Assembly (NCBI GenBank): GCA_028023455.1
Contig: JAQFVV010000017.1
Span: forward strand, 1,548,501-1,612,500
From: Epiperipatus broadwayi
Lineage: Eukaryota > Onychophora > Udeonychophora > Euonychophora > Peripatidae
DNA length: 64,000 bases
Reading direction: 5' to 3'
Part shown: positions 10,165-22,208 of the stretch, piece by piece
How the letters are laid out: each line of letters starts with the position of its first letter
Position numbering within the stretch: position 1 is the stretch's first letter
Notes under the pieces: generated by a model
Told to the model about the DNA's origin: nothing
Databases searched by the model: none
What the model saw: only the letters and a program-made list of their open reading frames with translations
Program-made: the position numbers and the translations under genes

Positions 10165-10575
10165 TTAACAACAACTTATTAAAACAGGCAAAACTCACTA
10201 TACATATTGCCACCCACAGCACGCTAGAGTAATCAATAGATGCCAGAAGGCTTGTGCATAAAATCCCCATCTAGTGCCTACTCATCCAATATTCCCAGAC
10301 TAGTTTCTGGCTTGTGGCCTTCATCAGTGAGGAGCCTTGGATCTGAGAGAAATCTTAGGATCTAATGCAACCCTCCAGCAGCCACCTTTTATCTCCACTT
10401 AACTACAAAATTATGAGTCTTAAACTGAAAACACCTTAATGTTTTCAATCCAAGCCTATTAGCTTATATAGTCATATGGGTCTGAACTCAGTTCAGAACC
10501 CATACATTTTGGTGTCTTTGGTTCTTTAATAACCATAGCCACCACTATCCTATTAGGCAGGATTGAAAGTAGTGG
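10165..10575. repeat. Family A, forward unit
   Basis: It starts TTATTAAAACAGGCAAAACTC and passes through the standard blocks. A well preserved minus-strand hammerhead-like core sits at about 10285-10330: TCCTCA|CTGATGA, stem GGC/GCC, GAAA, ACTAGT, C, then TGGGAA. The copy ends at CCTATTAGGCAGG. The distal inverted terminus is missing. Confidence 0.85.
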
Positions 10576-10954
10576 TCAATATATATAAATAAATAAGAAA
10601 TGCAAATGCTTAAAGTTGTTAATAATCATATTAGCACTATTAAAATTTAAAAGGATTCAAAAAAATCACTACTAAATTTTATTTCATGTTACTCCCAAAA
10701 GTATACTATCATTGTTACATTACGTAATCCTAAAAGATGTCAGTCTTATGGGATAATAGACTAGATGTAGTTATCAGTATCTCTGATGGTAAGCATTGAG
10801 GTATAAAAACAATAGAATACATTTGATGACAGTAGTTTCAAAAAGTTGATAGAAGCCATCATAGAAGTCTCTTGAAATTAAGTAGACATCAGTTTAGACA
10901 AAGTTTATACACAGTGGAAAAAACAACAAACTGTTACAGAGATTTAATGTCACA

Positions 10955-11515
10955 TGATTACTATGTTTACACAATCTGTTAACACAGTAGCAACTTCCTC
11001 CATACAGTAGCACCATCTGGTGCAAATAGTAATCAATGAATGCTAGAATGGGTGTACATCAAAATCCCTATCTAGTGCCTGCTCATCAAATATTCCCAGA
11101 CTACTTTATAGCTTTTCCCCTTCATCAGTGAGGATCCTTGAACTTGACAGTACTGCACCTAAACCATTCTTCTAGCAGCCATTTTTCACCTTATTAGTTC
11201 AGATCTGTATACAAGCAAATTTGAAACATTATTGGTTTATCATTTTGGGTTCATAGATTTATAGTTATCTAAAAAAAATAAAGGGTGGTTGTTGGAAAAA
11301 TGCACCAGATCCGAACATCTAGGTACTACTCTTTCCAATCGAATGATCCTTATTGATGAAACCATGAATTAGAAACTATTCTGAGGATATTGGATTGTGG
11401 GCACTAGGTAGGGATTTTGATTCACTAACCCTCTAGCATGCATTGATTACTATAGCTTGTATTCAAGTAGCAATATTGTGTGGAGAAATTGCTGCTATGT
11501 TAACATCTAATGCCA
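10955..11515. repeat. Family A, inverted full copy
   Basis: The left outer terminus TCACATGATTACTATGTTTAC and TTAACACAGTAGCAACTTCC answer the right end GGAGAAATTGCTGCTATGTTAAC. Both halves carry the core (minus strand near 11100-11145; plus strand near 11345-11400, TTGATGA variant). The two halves are diverged, so the insertion is older than the one at 13318. Confidence 0.8.
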
Positions 11516-12339
11516 CAAATCCATCAAGATTTAGATAACAAAGAAAGGTAGAAAGCTTAAAACAAGACATAATAAAAAGTTGATATCCAGGTGTTGAACA
11601 TTATCAAAACCCTATTCCTAAATCTGATACCCTAAGGTAATAAATGAGCAGTTATGATTGCAGGTCACTTCTGGTATCCATTGTCAATATAGTTAAGGCT
11701 TGATAAAACTGTATCAATATGTTGATACAGTTCAGTCCACTACCTTTTCTGATTCATAGCTTTTATGGCCACTGTCAATATCTTTCAATATTATGTAAAT
11801 ATGATATACAGATACTTTTTGACCATCTTAAGCTTTTAATGTTTTACTCATATAGCATTTGTGGAATGTTAGTGAAAGATACTTGTGACCATATCTTAAT
11901 TGTCCTGTAATGCTTCAGAACTGGGGAACATAGCGTAATGCAATTCCTCATTCTGAAGAATATCTCAGGACTCCTTATGACCATATTATATTTCTGATTG
12001 CATTGTCCAGCATGGTGGTTATATCAAGTAACAAACTACAGCATAATTCTCATACATCTTGTCATTTGTAGACCCATGGGTCTGATAAGTCTCATAATCA
12101 TTTGGATCATTTCATTTTTTTAGATGAGGCCAGTTTCTTTAAGAGCTTCTAGATTTAAATGGTTTATAAGCAATAGCTACCATATCCTTCTATTTAGATA
12201 CATATCTGGTATCCAATGCTTTATTAAATGCTTCCATATTATATATTATCTGAACATATATCAAGTCATATATCACATGATCTAATTTAAGAAGCTTATA
12301 TTACAAATATTATATAACGAGCTTGCAAATAGCTCTTAA

Positions 12340-12480
12340 TACGCTTTTCAGAATATCCCCAACCTCAGACTGGTTTCTGCTACTGGCTTCCTCAGTGAGG
12401 TGCTAGAATTTTCAAGCATTAGATTTGAAATACTAGGCCAAGCCCACCACTTTATCTAATGGATAAAAATATTGATTATA
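12340..12480. repeat. Diverged hammerhead repeat (family B), fragment
   Basis: The block order matches family A (AATATCCCC...GGTTTC...CCTCAGTGAGGTGCTAG) but the sequence is clearly different. It resembles the copy at 16170-16440. The hammerhead-like part is listed separately. Confidence 0.6.
12362..12401 (-). ncRNA. Hammerhead-like motif, family B
   Basis: Minus strand: ACCTCA then CTGAGGA, a short GC-rich stem II, GAAA, then CCAGTC and TGAGGT. ACCTCA and TGAGGT are exactly complementary (6-bp stem I). In family A the same positions read TCCTCA and TGGGGA, also complementary. This covariation supports a real hammerhead fold. CTGAGGA keeps the required CUGANGA pattern. Stem II is weak, so activity is uncertain. 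Confidence 0.5.
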
Positions 12481-12529
12481 TAACATTAGATACTCGTATA
12501 TTTTTTACATATTTTCCTCCCTCTTTAAT

Positions 12530-13190
12530 ATATTTTTTAAATTTGTTTTCTTACTTCCCTATAATGTTGCACGCTTTTTAATTCAATAGGTAAATTATTA
12601 AATAATTTAGAAACATAATGATTTTTTACTCTAGTCCCATATTTATTACAATATTTTAAAACTATGTATATATCTTTTCCTTAGATACATTTCAAGTTTT
12701 ATATAAGGTTTTCGAAAGTAGTATTATCAAAATATTTTTTCTCTATAATTATATAATCCATAAGTTGATTGAATAATAAAATATTTTTGTATTCACTTTT
12801 TTCTTTATTGATATATTTTTCTTCTATTAGATCAATTATTTTTTTTTGCAGTAATGCTAATCTATTATATATTAGAAATGCTTGCAAAACCATAAAGCGT
12901 TATTCCATATCTCAATAAAGATTCATATGGAGATTTATATATAACAATAAGAATATTTAAAGGAAAAATATCTTTGATTTTGTAGAGTATTGTTATAAAA
13001 TATCTAAATTTATTGATTAGTATGTTTATATGATGTTTTCGAGAAATTTTTTCATCTATCATCATTCCAAGATATGTAATGAATTTTACTTGTTCTACTT
13101 TTATATACTTATAATTACATATTGCACTATTGTCATATAAACACTCATGTGAATGCAGAAGCATTAATTTTATGCCATATAGAAATTTAT
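12530..13190 (-). pseudogene. Non-LTR retrotransposon (jockey/CR1-like) RT C-terminal fragment
   Basis: Minus-strand frames give the familiar tail of a LINE reverse transcriptase. In order these are FITYLGMMIDEKISRKHHI (12865-13164), FPLNILIVIYKSPYESLLRYG, then after a frame change LQKKIIDLIEEK (12699-12893), and further on KYGTRVKNHYVSKLFNNLP (about 12560-12660). The last string matches the conserved basic/FNNLP end of jockey, CR1 and I-type ORF2 proteins. The endonuclease and the catalytic core of the RT are missing, so this is a 5'-truncated, frameshifted copy of about 650 bp. Clade assignment within the non-LTR elements is tentative. It is unrelated to the RTE copies at 46.4-49.7 and 55.1-57.0 kb. 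Confidence 0.72.
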
Positions 13191-13261
13191 TAGTATTTAT
13201 TAAGAATTTTTCTGAATATTCATTTAGATTTCAAATTTACATAATTATCATACATTTATAA

Positions 13262-13590
13262 AGTTATTAAGCATCACATGATCACCATCTCATACTAGCA
13301 CATAATTGTTTATAAACAAAGTAAAACTCTCTCCATACAGTAGTGCCACCTGTGCCAACCAGAGTAATCAATGGATGCCAGAAGGCTTGTGCATAAAATC
13401 CCTATCTAATGCCTCTCAGATCCAAAGCTCCTCACTGACGAAGGCCACAAGCCTAAAACTAGTCTGGGGATATTGGATGAGTAGGCATTAGATAGGGATT
13501 TTATGCACAAGCCTTCTGCCATCCATTGATTACTCTGGTTGGCACAGGGTGGCACTACTATATGGAGAGAGTTTTGCCTTGTTTATAAAG
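13262..13590. repeat. Family A, compact palindromic copy
   Basis: Left arm CTCTCCATACAGTAGTGCC...TATCTAATGCC; right arm GGCATTAGATAGGG...GGCACTACTATATGGAGAG. Arms of about 100-130 bp flank a short centre with a plus-strand core of the variant CTGACGAAGGCCACAAGCC, where GAAA has decayed to AAAA. The outer terminus TAAGCATCACATGATCACC is at 13267, and a matching solo terminus lies near 17190-17245. Confidence 0.88.
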
Positions 13591-14415
13591 TTATATTATT
13601 ACAATAAACTGTAAATTTCAGCATTCTAAAATAAAATATATGGTAAGCAATAACAACTAATAGGATATCCACTGTTACTGGTAGTCGTAATAACCTACCC
13701 ATTATATAGATTTTAAAAAGACATATGGCTTCATTTCTTGGATGTTCATAAGAAGTATAAGGGCCAGAATCAATCCTGGGACCTCTCAATTATAAATCAG
13801 ATGTTGGACCAAAACATGCATGGTATGATGTAGATAATAATGCATAATAATATATATGTTTTTATTTTGAAATAGTTATTAATGAAATTCTTATCCTGCA
13901 TAATTTTAGGTAGTGACAGAAGAATAGAACTGAAACTCAAGATCCAAAGATCACGATTCCATCTTGGTCACTTCTGGTTTCCAAACTTCTAATGAACTCC
14001 TGAGCATAAACCAAATGAATATTTTTTATTTTATTAAATCCTTAAATGTAGCTTTGATACAGAGCACCCTTTTCAGAACAAATAATAGAATAGTAACAGA
14101 TTAGACAATTAAATGTATTTATAGGGAATAACAATGCATTAAGAATTTAATTGAATAAATATTTGAAATACACTTAATTATTAAAGTATAATTATGAAGT
14201 TTAATTTATATGATATTCTCTACATATTAATAATGATTTTATACAGAAAATCAATTTGTACATTGAAAAAAAAAAAACAGTAACAACCTCATCTAATATT
14301 TGTAATCCATATATTTTCAATGCAATATTACTTGAAGCCATAGCTCTAGAAAAATCTACAAAAAATAATGAGATAAATAAAACAACAATCATAATTAAAT
14401 AAATAAAATTATACA
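13591..14415. other. AT-rich sequence without assignable genes
   Basis: A weak box-B-like string occurs on the minus strand near 13765-13785 (GGATTGATTCTGG). Nothing firm is visible. Confidence 0.3.
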
Positions 14416-14419
14416 TATA

Positions 14420-14558
14420 ATAACAATCAACTCTTAAGTTATCAACAATCTCAACCTGTAGTCAAGGCAACCCCCTTAAACTATAAAGGTGGAATTGTTT
14501 AAGGAGGTTGCCTTGACTACAGGTTGAGATTGTTGAGAGCTTAAGGATTAATTGTTAT
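14420..14558. repeat. Foldback element F4
   Basis: ATAACAATCAACTCTTAAG on the left is answered by the inverse CTTAAGGATTAATTGTTAT. The inner arms CAATCTCAACCTGTAGTCAA and TTGACTACAGGTTGAGATTG are perfect. The loop near 14478-14495 is short. A relic arm of the same family (GTTGCCTTGACAACAGGTTG) is seen at 15452-15471. Confidence 0.9.
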
Positions 14559-14780
14559 CATCTACATTTAAATACCTATTAAAGTTTTGAGTAAGTGGCT
14601 TTATTGTTTTACTAATTTTATATATATATAAATTACAAAAAATTTTTTTTCTAATAAACAATTAAAATTATAACACTAGTCTTGAGTCAGTCACTATTAC
14701 TTTTATAATGCTAATTTTATTAATATAGTATATATATGAGTAATTCAACTTTATCTTTTTTATTGCATTATCAAATCCAT

Positions 14781-15122
14781 CTAATATTAATACCATTTAT
14801 GTTCTTTATTACTTTTTACAATGCTTTTTTACAACCCACTATTGACAGTTTAGATTGTCCCGGTAATCCTCTTCAGAATTCAAACCCAATACAATATAAT
14901 TTTAAATTATATATATGTATATTCTTTCTAATAATGATTATAACATAGAATATATATATATATAATGTAAAATTATATGTTCATGTATATTTATATTCAC
15001 ATATTTGTATTGTCTTTGTTATAGTTCTGAAGAAGATTGCTGGGGAAATCGAAATTGTCAATAGTGGATTGTAAAAAAACATTGTAAATAGTAATAAAGA
15101 ATATAAATGATATTAATATTAT
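14781..15122. mobile_element. Inverted pair of Penelope-type terminal sequences (F5)
   Basis: Two copies of the same approximately 110-bp sequence face each other (14781-14895 and 15008-15122), separated by an AT-rich loop. Each contains a hammerhead-like motif of the type found in the pseudo-LTRs of Penelope-like elements. Right copy, plus strand: CTGAAGA, stem GATT/AATC, GAAA, TTGTC. Left copy, minus strand: CTGAAGA, stem GATT/AATC, TAAA. A better preserved relative is at 38146-38187. No Penelope coding sequence is adjacent, so these are solo termini in inverted arrangement. Confidence 0.6.
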
Positions 15123-15830
15123 AAGTAATATGATTATATTTTAAAGTGTTAAAAGTTTCTGCATTCACAACTTTGAAAACAACCACTTCAGATAAATACA
15201 TTAATGATTATTATTAATCATTTATAAAACTAGAGATTACTCTAACCCAGATATAAACTTTAAATCTTACTTAAAGCTTAATATATTTGTTTATTAATTG
15301 TCTTTATTCATATGTTTTAAAAATGTGTGATGGAATGGAAATTGCAAATATACATACACATATCCATCTCTGTGGTCCTGTTGCAATGTTTAGTATCTAT
15401 ATAAATATATTAAACCATAAATAAAGGTGGAATTCCATCATTATTGTTAATAGTTGCCTTGACAACAGGTTGAAATAATTGATTATTAATGATATTGGTA
15501 TTATCTAAGTGTTGGCTAAATTTAATGATATATATATATAAGAATGAAAGACCATCAATATAAATGTAATAAAATTTAAACATACATATATAGATGTGCT
15601 TTGCAAAATATCCAATACATAAAGTTAAAAAAAAATCTATTTTTATTTATCTTAAAGGCATTTTTGGTAATAAGAACCATAACCATATCTCTTCTTACTA
15701 CCATGCAAAAGTAATCTTTGAGTGTTAGAAAAGCTATGATGTTCAGTAATGAAAATGCTTTAAGCTAAATAAAACTGGTAGGGTTTTCTTATTTTATGCA
15801 TTGGATAATTCATTAGCTTCAATTTTGTTA
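15123..15830. other. AT-rich sequence with relics of F2 and F4
   Basis: Near 15183-15280 the F2-like arm (ATTATTATTAATCAT...CTAGAGATTA) and near 15440-15490 the F4-like arm can be read, both decayed. No gene is seen. Confidence 0.5.
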
Positions 15831-16064
15831 CATATATATATATATATATATTGCAGAAGGAAACTATTGGACATTCATAAAGCATATCTATATATGTATG
15901 CTTCAATATTGCTACACACAGATATATATGAAATCTTATGGAAGGAAACTATTCTTCACACTTCCACTAAAAATATATACACACTCTCTTGTCAATAAAA
16001 ATTTTAAAAGCATAGGTGGACCACCTACAATTTTAAAACATTTACTTCCACATTTCATGTATAA

Positions 16065-16096
<32 letters not shown>
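15831..16096. repeat. Two (TA)n microsatellites
   Basis: Runs of TA dinucleotides occur at about 15831-15850 and 16069-16096. The sequence between them carries two imperfect direct repeats containing GGAAACTATT. There are no coding features. Confidence 0.7.
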
Positions 16097-16169
16097 GAGT
16101 GTGCTAGTAGCTGTAAACAAACTTTTTCAATAAATGCTGTAAGAGAAAGCATTTAAAATTATCTAGAAT

Positions 16170-16445
16170 TATCCCTATCCCAAACTGGTTTCAAGCTAAT
16201 GGCTCTCATCAGTGAAGTGCTAGGACATTTGGGCACTAGATCCAAAATACAAACTCAAGCCCAGCATTTATTGAATACTTAACTATTAAGTAGAAAATCT
16301 GAAATTTTCAGACATCTATATGTCTTCAAATCCAGCTATCTAACTTAAATAGCTATATGGGACTGAACAAAATCCAGATACACCATATATTAGTAGCCTT
16401 GGCAATATAACATCACCAAAATTAAATTAAGTCATGTGATGTCTG
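16170..16445. repeat. Family B hammerhead repeat
   Basis: It is organised like family A but strongly diverged: CCCAAACTGGTTTCAAGC, then TCTCATCAGTGAAGTGCTAG, then GGGCACTAGATCC, then TATATGGGACTGAAC and GTCATGTGATGTCTGAC. The minus strand of about 16185-16228 reads TTCA|CTGATGAGAGC...GCTTGAAACCAGTTTGGG, a hammerhead-like core. A still weaker relative is at about 59110-59250. Confidence 0.6.
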
Positions 16446-17900
16446 ACTTGGTTTCCTTACTATTATTTATATATGTATAAGAGCCGAGTTATTACATATG
16501 GGTAAAGGCCAAAATGAAACAGACTCCAAATTGTCCACTATATAGAAAAAATCTGTCCAGAAATCTCTCTAAAAAGAAACAGTGAAGCAAATGATCACAT
16601 ATCACTAAATTACTAAAACATCAAGAAGTGAAGGCTTGCGATTTTAGTCATGATTAATTTCTAATTAAAAACAACTATATATAATCATTGATCAACAAAT
16701 AATTAATCTTTCTATTTATATATATTTAAAATAATATATAATATAATGGTTTATTATTTGGGAGTTCGTAAGAAGTTTGAGCATCAGAAATAATAAAACT
16801 AATCCATAATCCATGGATCGGGAGTTCCAAAGTCCATCTTTTTACCACTTCGCTAAACACTATAGGGTTTGCAATAATCGATGAATTCATTCTTAAACTT
16901 AAATGGACTTCTCTAACCTATCAAATTTAAATGAACATATCCAGTCAAATTTACATTGACAAATGGAAAACATTTTGGTTTCTTATTAATAGTGACAATC
17001 AATAAGAAAAGTTACTAATTGGTTAATAAAAAACAAAAGGTATTAATTAATATAAATATTTTTCTGTAATTCATGGTAAGTAAATAAAAGATGAATATGT
17101 CCAAAAAGGCTTGTACGCAATACATTCTGAATCATAAGTTAGACATGTGACATCTTTTAACCAGTATTCAACTAATAAAGGCTAAACCATTAAGCATCAC
17201 ATGATCACTATCTCTTATACTAGCACATAATTGTTTATAAACAAAGCAATACTTGTTTGTTAATAAAGGCTAGTGATTAGATGAGTGGTAATAACTTAAT
17301 ACAAATGGTAACGGGTAATTGCCATACATGGTAACCCTCAAGAATATTTTAAGAGTAGAGAACATTGCATGTTAAAGAGAGTTCATTAAAGCCTTTGCCT
17401 CAGACTTATATTCAATTTAAATGACCTCATAAATACTGAGAAGAATCTCATTATTGGAATAGCATTAATTAAAATAAAGAACTTAAAAATATAATAACAT
17501 ATTTATATAATGCTTAACATTATTAGGCATGAGAAAAGGATCCATGAGATTTGAATAAATGGAATCCAAGAAATGTAAATATTAATTTCAGTTTAAGTGT
17601 GGCATCTGTTGTAAAAAAAAAAAATTGAGGTTCATGCATTATTGTGGAGTGTCTATTGTTGTAAGACTAATCAAGCTTCTGTCTAACATTTAATGCTAAA
17701 AAATAACCTTCTGCAATATGTTTCACCACACATGCTGAAATGGTTTAATATTTTAAATGCTCATGATTTTAAATTCAAAATGTTAAGGGGGGGGCCCTCC
17801 CATGTTGATGCACTTAATTGTCTGTCCAATTAGTCAACATGACTGACTTAAATAAATAGTAAAATGATAATCTATTGGATAATAAATGACCTGGATTATC
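16446..17900. other. AT-rich sequence, solo family A terminus
   Basis: At about 17186-17250 lies the outer terminus of family A (TAAGCATCACATGATCACTA...TTGTTTATAAACAAAG) without the body. A run of 8 G beside CCC lies at about 17787-17798. No gene is seen. Confidence 0.5.
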
Positions 17901-17919
17901 AATATATGAATAAATAGAT

Positions 17920-18780
17920 GAGTTCCAGATGGCCAGATAACCAGCCCTAAAATATACATAAAGACCTTTGAGCAAGAAGGCATGAGATATCCCTCATAAA
18001 TAAATGCAAAACATGGGACGCAAGAGCTGTTATGCCAAGAGGATACAAACAAATTCTAAATTTGTTGCATTGTAATCACTTAAGCATGGATAAAAATAAT
18101 GTCTAGATCATATATATGGTGCCCTCATTTACATTCTGATATTGAATCATAGGTTCACCACATCCAGCAATACCAATTAAATCAAAACATGATGTCAACA
18201 ATTGGTGATAAGCAGCCATGCCTTGGGGAAAACTCTAAATAGACTACACAGATTCATAAAAAGGCAAATAATTTATCATGGTAGATATTCCTATGACTAT
18301 TGTTTCTGATGATGGAACAGCTTTCATGTCTAGTCGGTTAAGAGACTTTTGTGTGAAAATTATTAAACATATCTTGACACTGTTGTTTCATTCAAATAGT
18401 AATGAGCAAACTGAAAAAGTAGTTAATGAGTCAAAGGAAAACTTAGCAAAATAATCTACAGGTAATTGTCAAATATGCTTATCCATAATGATAAGCATAT
18501 ATTGCTATTAACAATCCATAATAAAACACTATTAGGAATATAAATGAAAAATCCACTAATAATTCTCCAATCTCAGACTTAAAGATCATGCAGTTAATGA
18601 TAGCTATTTTTGCAGAAATTTTTATGTTGGCCATTATCCAGAGAAGACTTGGGCACTAATTACTGTGATTGTCAAAAGAGGTCAGCACCCCAAAAGACAT
18701 TAGAAGATCAGACTTACACATTTCACAAATTATGAATTGAAAAACAATAAGTAAAAATGTACCCAGCAGTTAATGAAAAT
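17920..18780 (+). pseudogene. Ty3/gypsy integrase relic
   Basis: Reading across frames and stops on the plus strand gives the order of a gypsy-type integrase. First comes a zinc-binding region resembling the HHCC domain (RAVMPRGYKQILNLLHCNH, near 18015-18075), then PWGKL..IDYTDS..KGK (about 18215-18265). The catalytic core follows as IVSDDGTAFMSSRLRDFC (about 18298-18352), then LLFHSNSNEQTEKVVNESK (18381-18437). The second Asp of the DDE triad and the (S/N)E-type distal Glu can be placed, and there is an internal deletion between the first Asp region and the core. Several in-frame stops and no LTRs are seen. It is an old, dead fragment on the strand opposite to the gypsy relic at 34.3-37.1 kb. 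Confidence 0.7.
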
Positions 18781-20000
18781 CAATAACTAACACACAAAAT
18801 ACACACTAAACAAAAGATGTACCGACTGAGAACAGAAGAAATGTTGACCAGTCCTTAAAACAGAGAAAAAAAATACTGGAACACCTACCAAAAAAGCAGA
18901 AAATTTCAAACACTATCAAAGCACTACATAACAGCTGATAAACAGAGATTTTTTTTTTATAAAATGCACATACATTAAGAGATTGGTCATGAAAGTACTA
19001 CACTGAATAAATGCTCACAATTTAAAATAAACTTTGGAAGCGTGGCCAACAAATATAATATATTTTCATTAATTACAGATATTTCTCAATTGCATCAGTT
19101 TATTATATATGTAAATGAACTTAATAAAAATTTCAGTAGAAATTAAGAAAATTGACAATGAATACAAGCCATAATGCCAAAAATATTAAAATAAAAGTTG
19201 CAATGTCTATAGAGGCCTTATAATAAAAGAATATAGTAGTTAACATCTGGATATTTCAATTGTATCTCAATCCTTTTAACATTCAAATAGTTCTTTAGAT
19301 AAAAATATTTAATCCACTTCATATCCACAAAGAATCTCGTGCGTTAGTGGTTACAATGATCTCATCTGGATTTGAATTTGGACAAGGTAAATCTTGAAAT
19401 ATTTTAAAGTCACAAATAGGTTTATACTTTTTTTTTATTTTTATTCCAGATAGACAGCTTATAACCAATCCATCTAACCAAACCAACAGGATCTATAAAT
19501 AGATATGTTAAAGATCAAGAATCCACATTAATCTGGATTAGACAGAAGATCTACCAATGTGTCTACTCTAGAAATAAGAAATGCGATTGCAATATCATAT
19601 AACCTTTATTATTAGTCGGTAAGAGGTCCTATACCTGTGACGAGTTTATGAACACCTGCACCATTTTACCTTCACCAATATATATATTTAAAACTTTTAA
19701 CACCCCATTTAAAAAAAAAGGGAATATTAACAGTTTCAAATATATATATACATAAATAATGGAAATGATGATGAACAAAAATACTTCAAACTACACAACA
19801 GTTTTTGGAATTGTTTCTTATAGTTATTTTACCAGTCTAATTAATTATATATGCAATTTTTTATTGCAAAATACAATAATGGAAAAAATAACAAACTAAT
19901 AACGAGTGGACAAAAAATTTATAACAATAAAGTTATTTTCATCAACTGACAATTATAAAATAAGTTAAATAATAAATTGAAAAAAAAAAAAAGTGCACGC
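18781..20000. other. AT-rich upstream region of RUVBL1
   Basis: No open frame is supported. At 19337-19385 GTTAGTGGTTACAATGA...GATTTGAATTTGG is weakly tRNA-like (box A and box B spacing), but nothing else supports an RNA gene. Confidence 0.3.
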
Positions 20001-20588
<588 letters not shown>

Positions 20589-20591
20589 TAA

Positions 20592-21400
20592 TAAGATAAA
20601 TTTTATCACTTTTTATTGTAATTTTATTAAACAAAAAAATTATGCCATTGCTTTAACAAATTTAAGTTGTATTTAAGCTAATACCGTATTAAGATATATC
20701 GTTACCATGGCAGCCGTACATATCTCTTAACGTTATATTCTCCAACATGTTAGTTATCCTTAAAATCAAATGATTGTGTCGATTTTTTTTTTTTTGATAA
20801 TTTATTAATTCTTAAATCTTTACAATTTTATGTCTTTAAAAGTTATCATTGTTAATTATCTGTCGAGACAAGTTCAATTCATCATTTCGACAATTTTTCT
20901 CAAATTTTTATCTTTTGCATTATTTTTCAGACAATCATAGCTATTATTTTTTTTGGGCCATCATTCATCTTTTTTCTTCAGCTCTTTGTCTAATTCACTT
21001 TCATCCAGCATATTCATAATATCTTTACCTCTTTGCAAACCAGTTTCATAAATTTAATTTTTTTAAAACTTATTCGAAGATTTCTAATCTTTTTTTTCTC
21101 CTACTAATCTATTCTCTAAATCTATGACTGTAAAACTATTTCCTTAATAAAATATTGTAACAAGCATCCTTCTTGAAGTAAAATTTGAATTGGACCATGA
21201 AATGATTGCTATTCTCATTCTATATTCTTGTCATTATTTTCATCATTAGAGAACTAACTAATTAGATTTTTTAAAAAACCACCTGTTCTATTATCTTCAC
21301 CTATAATCATTGCTTTAAATTTACATATATTTTCATTTGAATTTTATTAATTCTGCTTAACATTTTAAAACTTATTCTCAGTATCTACAAATATTAACAC
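20592..21400. other. Intron 1, AT-rich unassigned
   Basis: I see only low-complexity AT/T-rich sequence. Confidence 0.4.
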
Positions 21401-21401
21401 A

Positions 21402-21785
21402 AACAAAACTCTGGATACAGTAATGCTACTCAGTACAGAGTAATCGATGGATCCAGGAATGTTTGTGCATAAAATCCCTATCTAGTGCCTACACATTCAT
21501 TATCTTCTGATGAGTTTCTAGCTTGTGGCTTTCATCAGTGAGGAGCTTTGAATCTGAGAGTATTGCACTTAGATCCTAGGATCTAATGCAACCCTCCAGC
21601 AACCAACTTTTACCTTTTTAGTTAACTATAAAGCTTTGAGTCTAAATGAAACCCCAATAATATTTTCAATTCTTTATTTGCTTGTATAGTCATATAGATC
21701 TGGACTCAGTTCAGCATCTATGGATTTTGGTGTTTTTGGTTCTTTAATAACCAGTCATCATAATCCTATTAGGAAGGATTGGTAT
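21402..21785. repeat. Family A, forward unit
   Basis: It starts AAACTCTGGATACAGTAATG and passes through the minus-strand core near 21500-21545 (TTCATCAGTGAGGAG). It continues to GGACTCAGTTCAG and ends CCTATTAGGAAGGATTGG, directly abutting the next copy. Confidence 0.85.
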
Positions 21786-22208
21786 TAAACCATTAAACAC
21801 ATGATTACCATTCTTTATGCTTACACAAGCTGTTAACACAGAGGCAAAACTCTGCATACAGTGGACCACTCAGTGCAAGCCAGCATAAGAAAATGAGCTG
21901 AATTGAAAACATTATTGTGTTTTCATTTTGGACTTAAAAAGTGGCTGCTAAGGTATTGCATTAGATCCTAAGATCTAGATGCAGTGCTCTCACATTCAAA
22001 GCTCCTCATTAATGAAAGCCACAAACTAGAAACTAGTCAGGGAATATTGGGTGAGTAGGCACTAATTAGGATTTTATGCAAACACCTTCCTGCAACCATT
22101 GATTATTCTGGCTTGAACTGAGTGGCCTTACTGTATGGAAAGTTTTGCCTCTGTGTTAGTAGCTTGTGTAAGCATAAAAAATGGGGATCGTGTGATGTTT
22201 AGTGGTTT
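21786..22208. repeat. Family A, complete element with long TIRs
   Basis: This copy shows the extended terminal inverted repeats best. The left end reads TTAAACCATTAAACACATGA, then TTATGCTTACACAAGCTG, then AACACAGAGGCAAAACTC. The right end returns GAGTTTTGCCTCTGTGTTAG, AGCTTGTGTAAGCATAA and GTGATGTTTAGTGGTTTAAT. TIRs are therefore about 100 bp or more. Between them the unit is reverse-oriented, with the plus-strand core at about 22000-22045 (variant TTAATGA). Confidence 0.88.

Noticed and set aside
17260-17350. Possible second 5S-like segment
   Set aside because: Only the GGGTAATTGCC...GGTAACCCT string is similar; the upstream control-region boxes are missing.
19337-19385. tRNA-like A and B boxes
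   Set aside because: Box B is degenerate (GATTTGAATTTGG), arms do not fold, and there are no SINE hallmarks.
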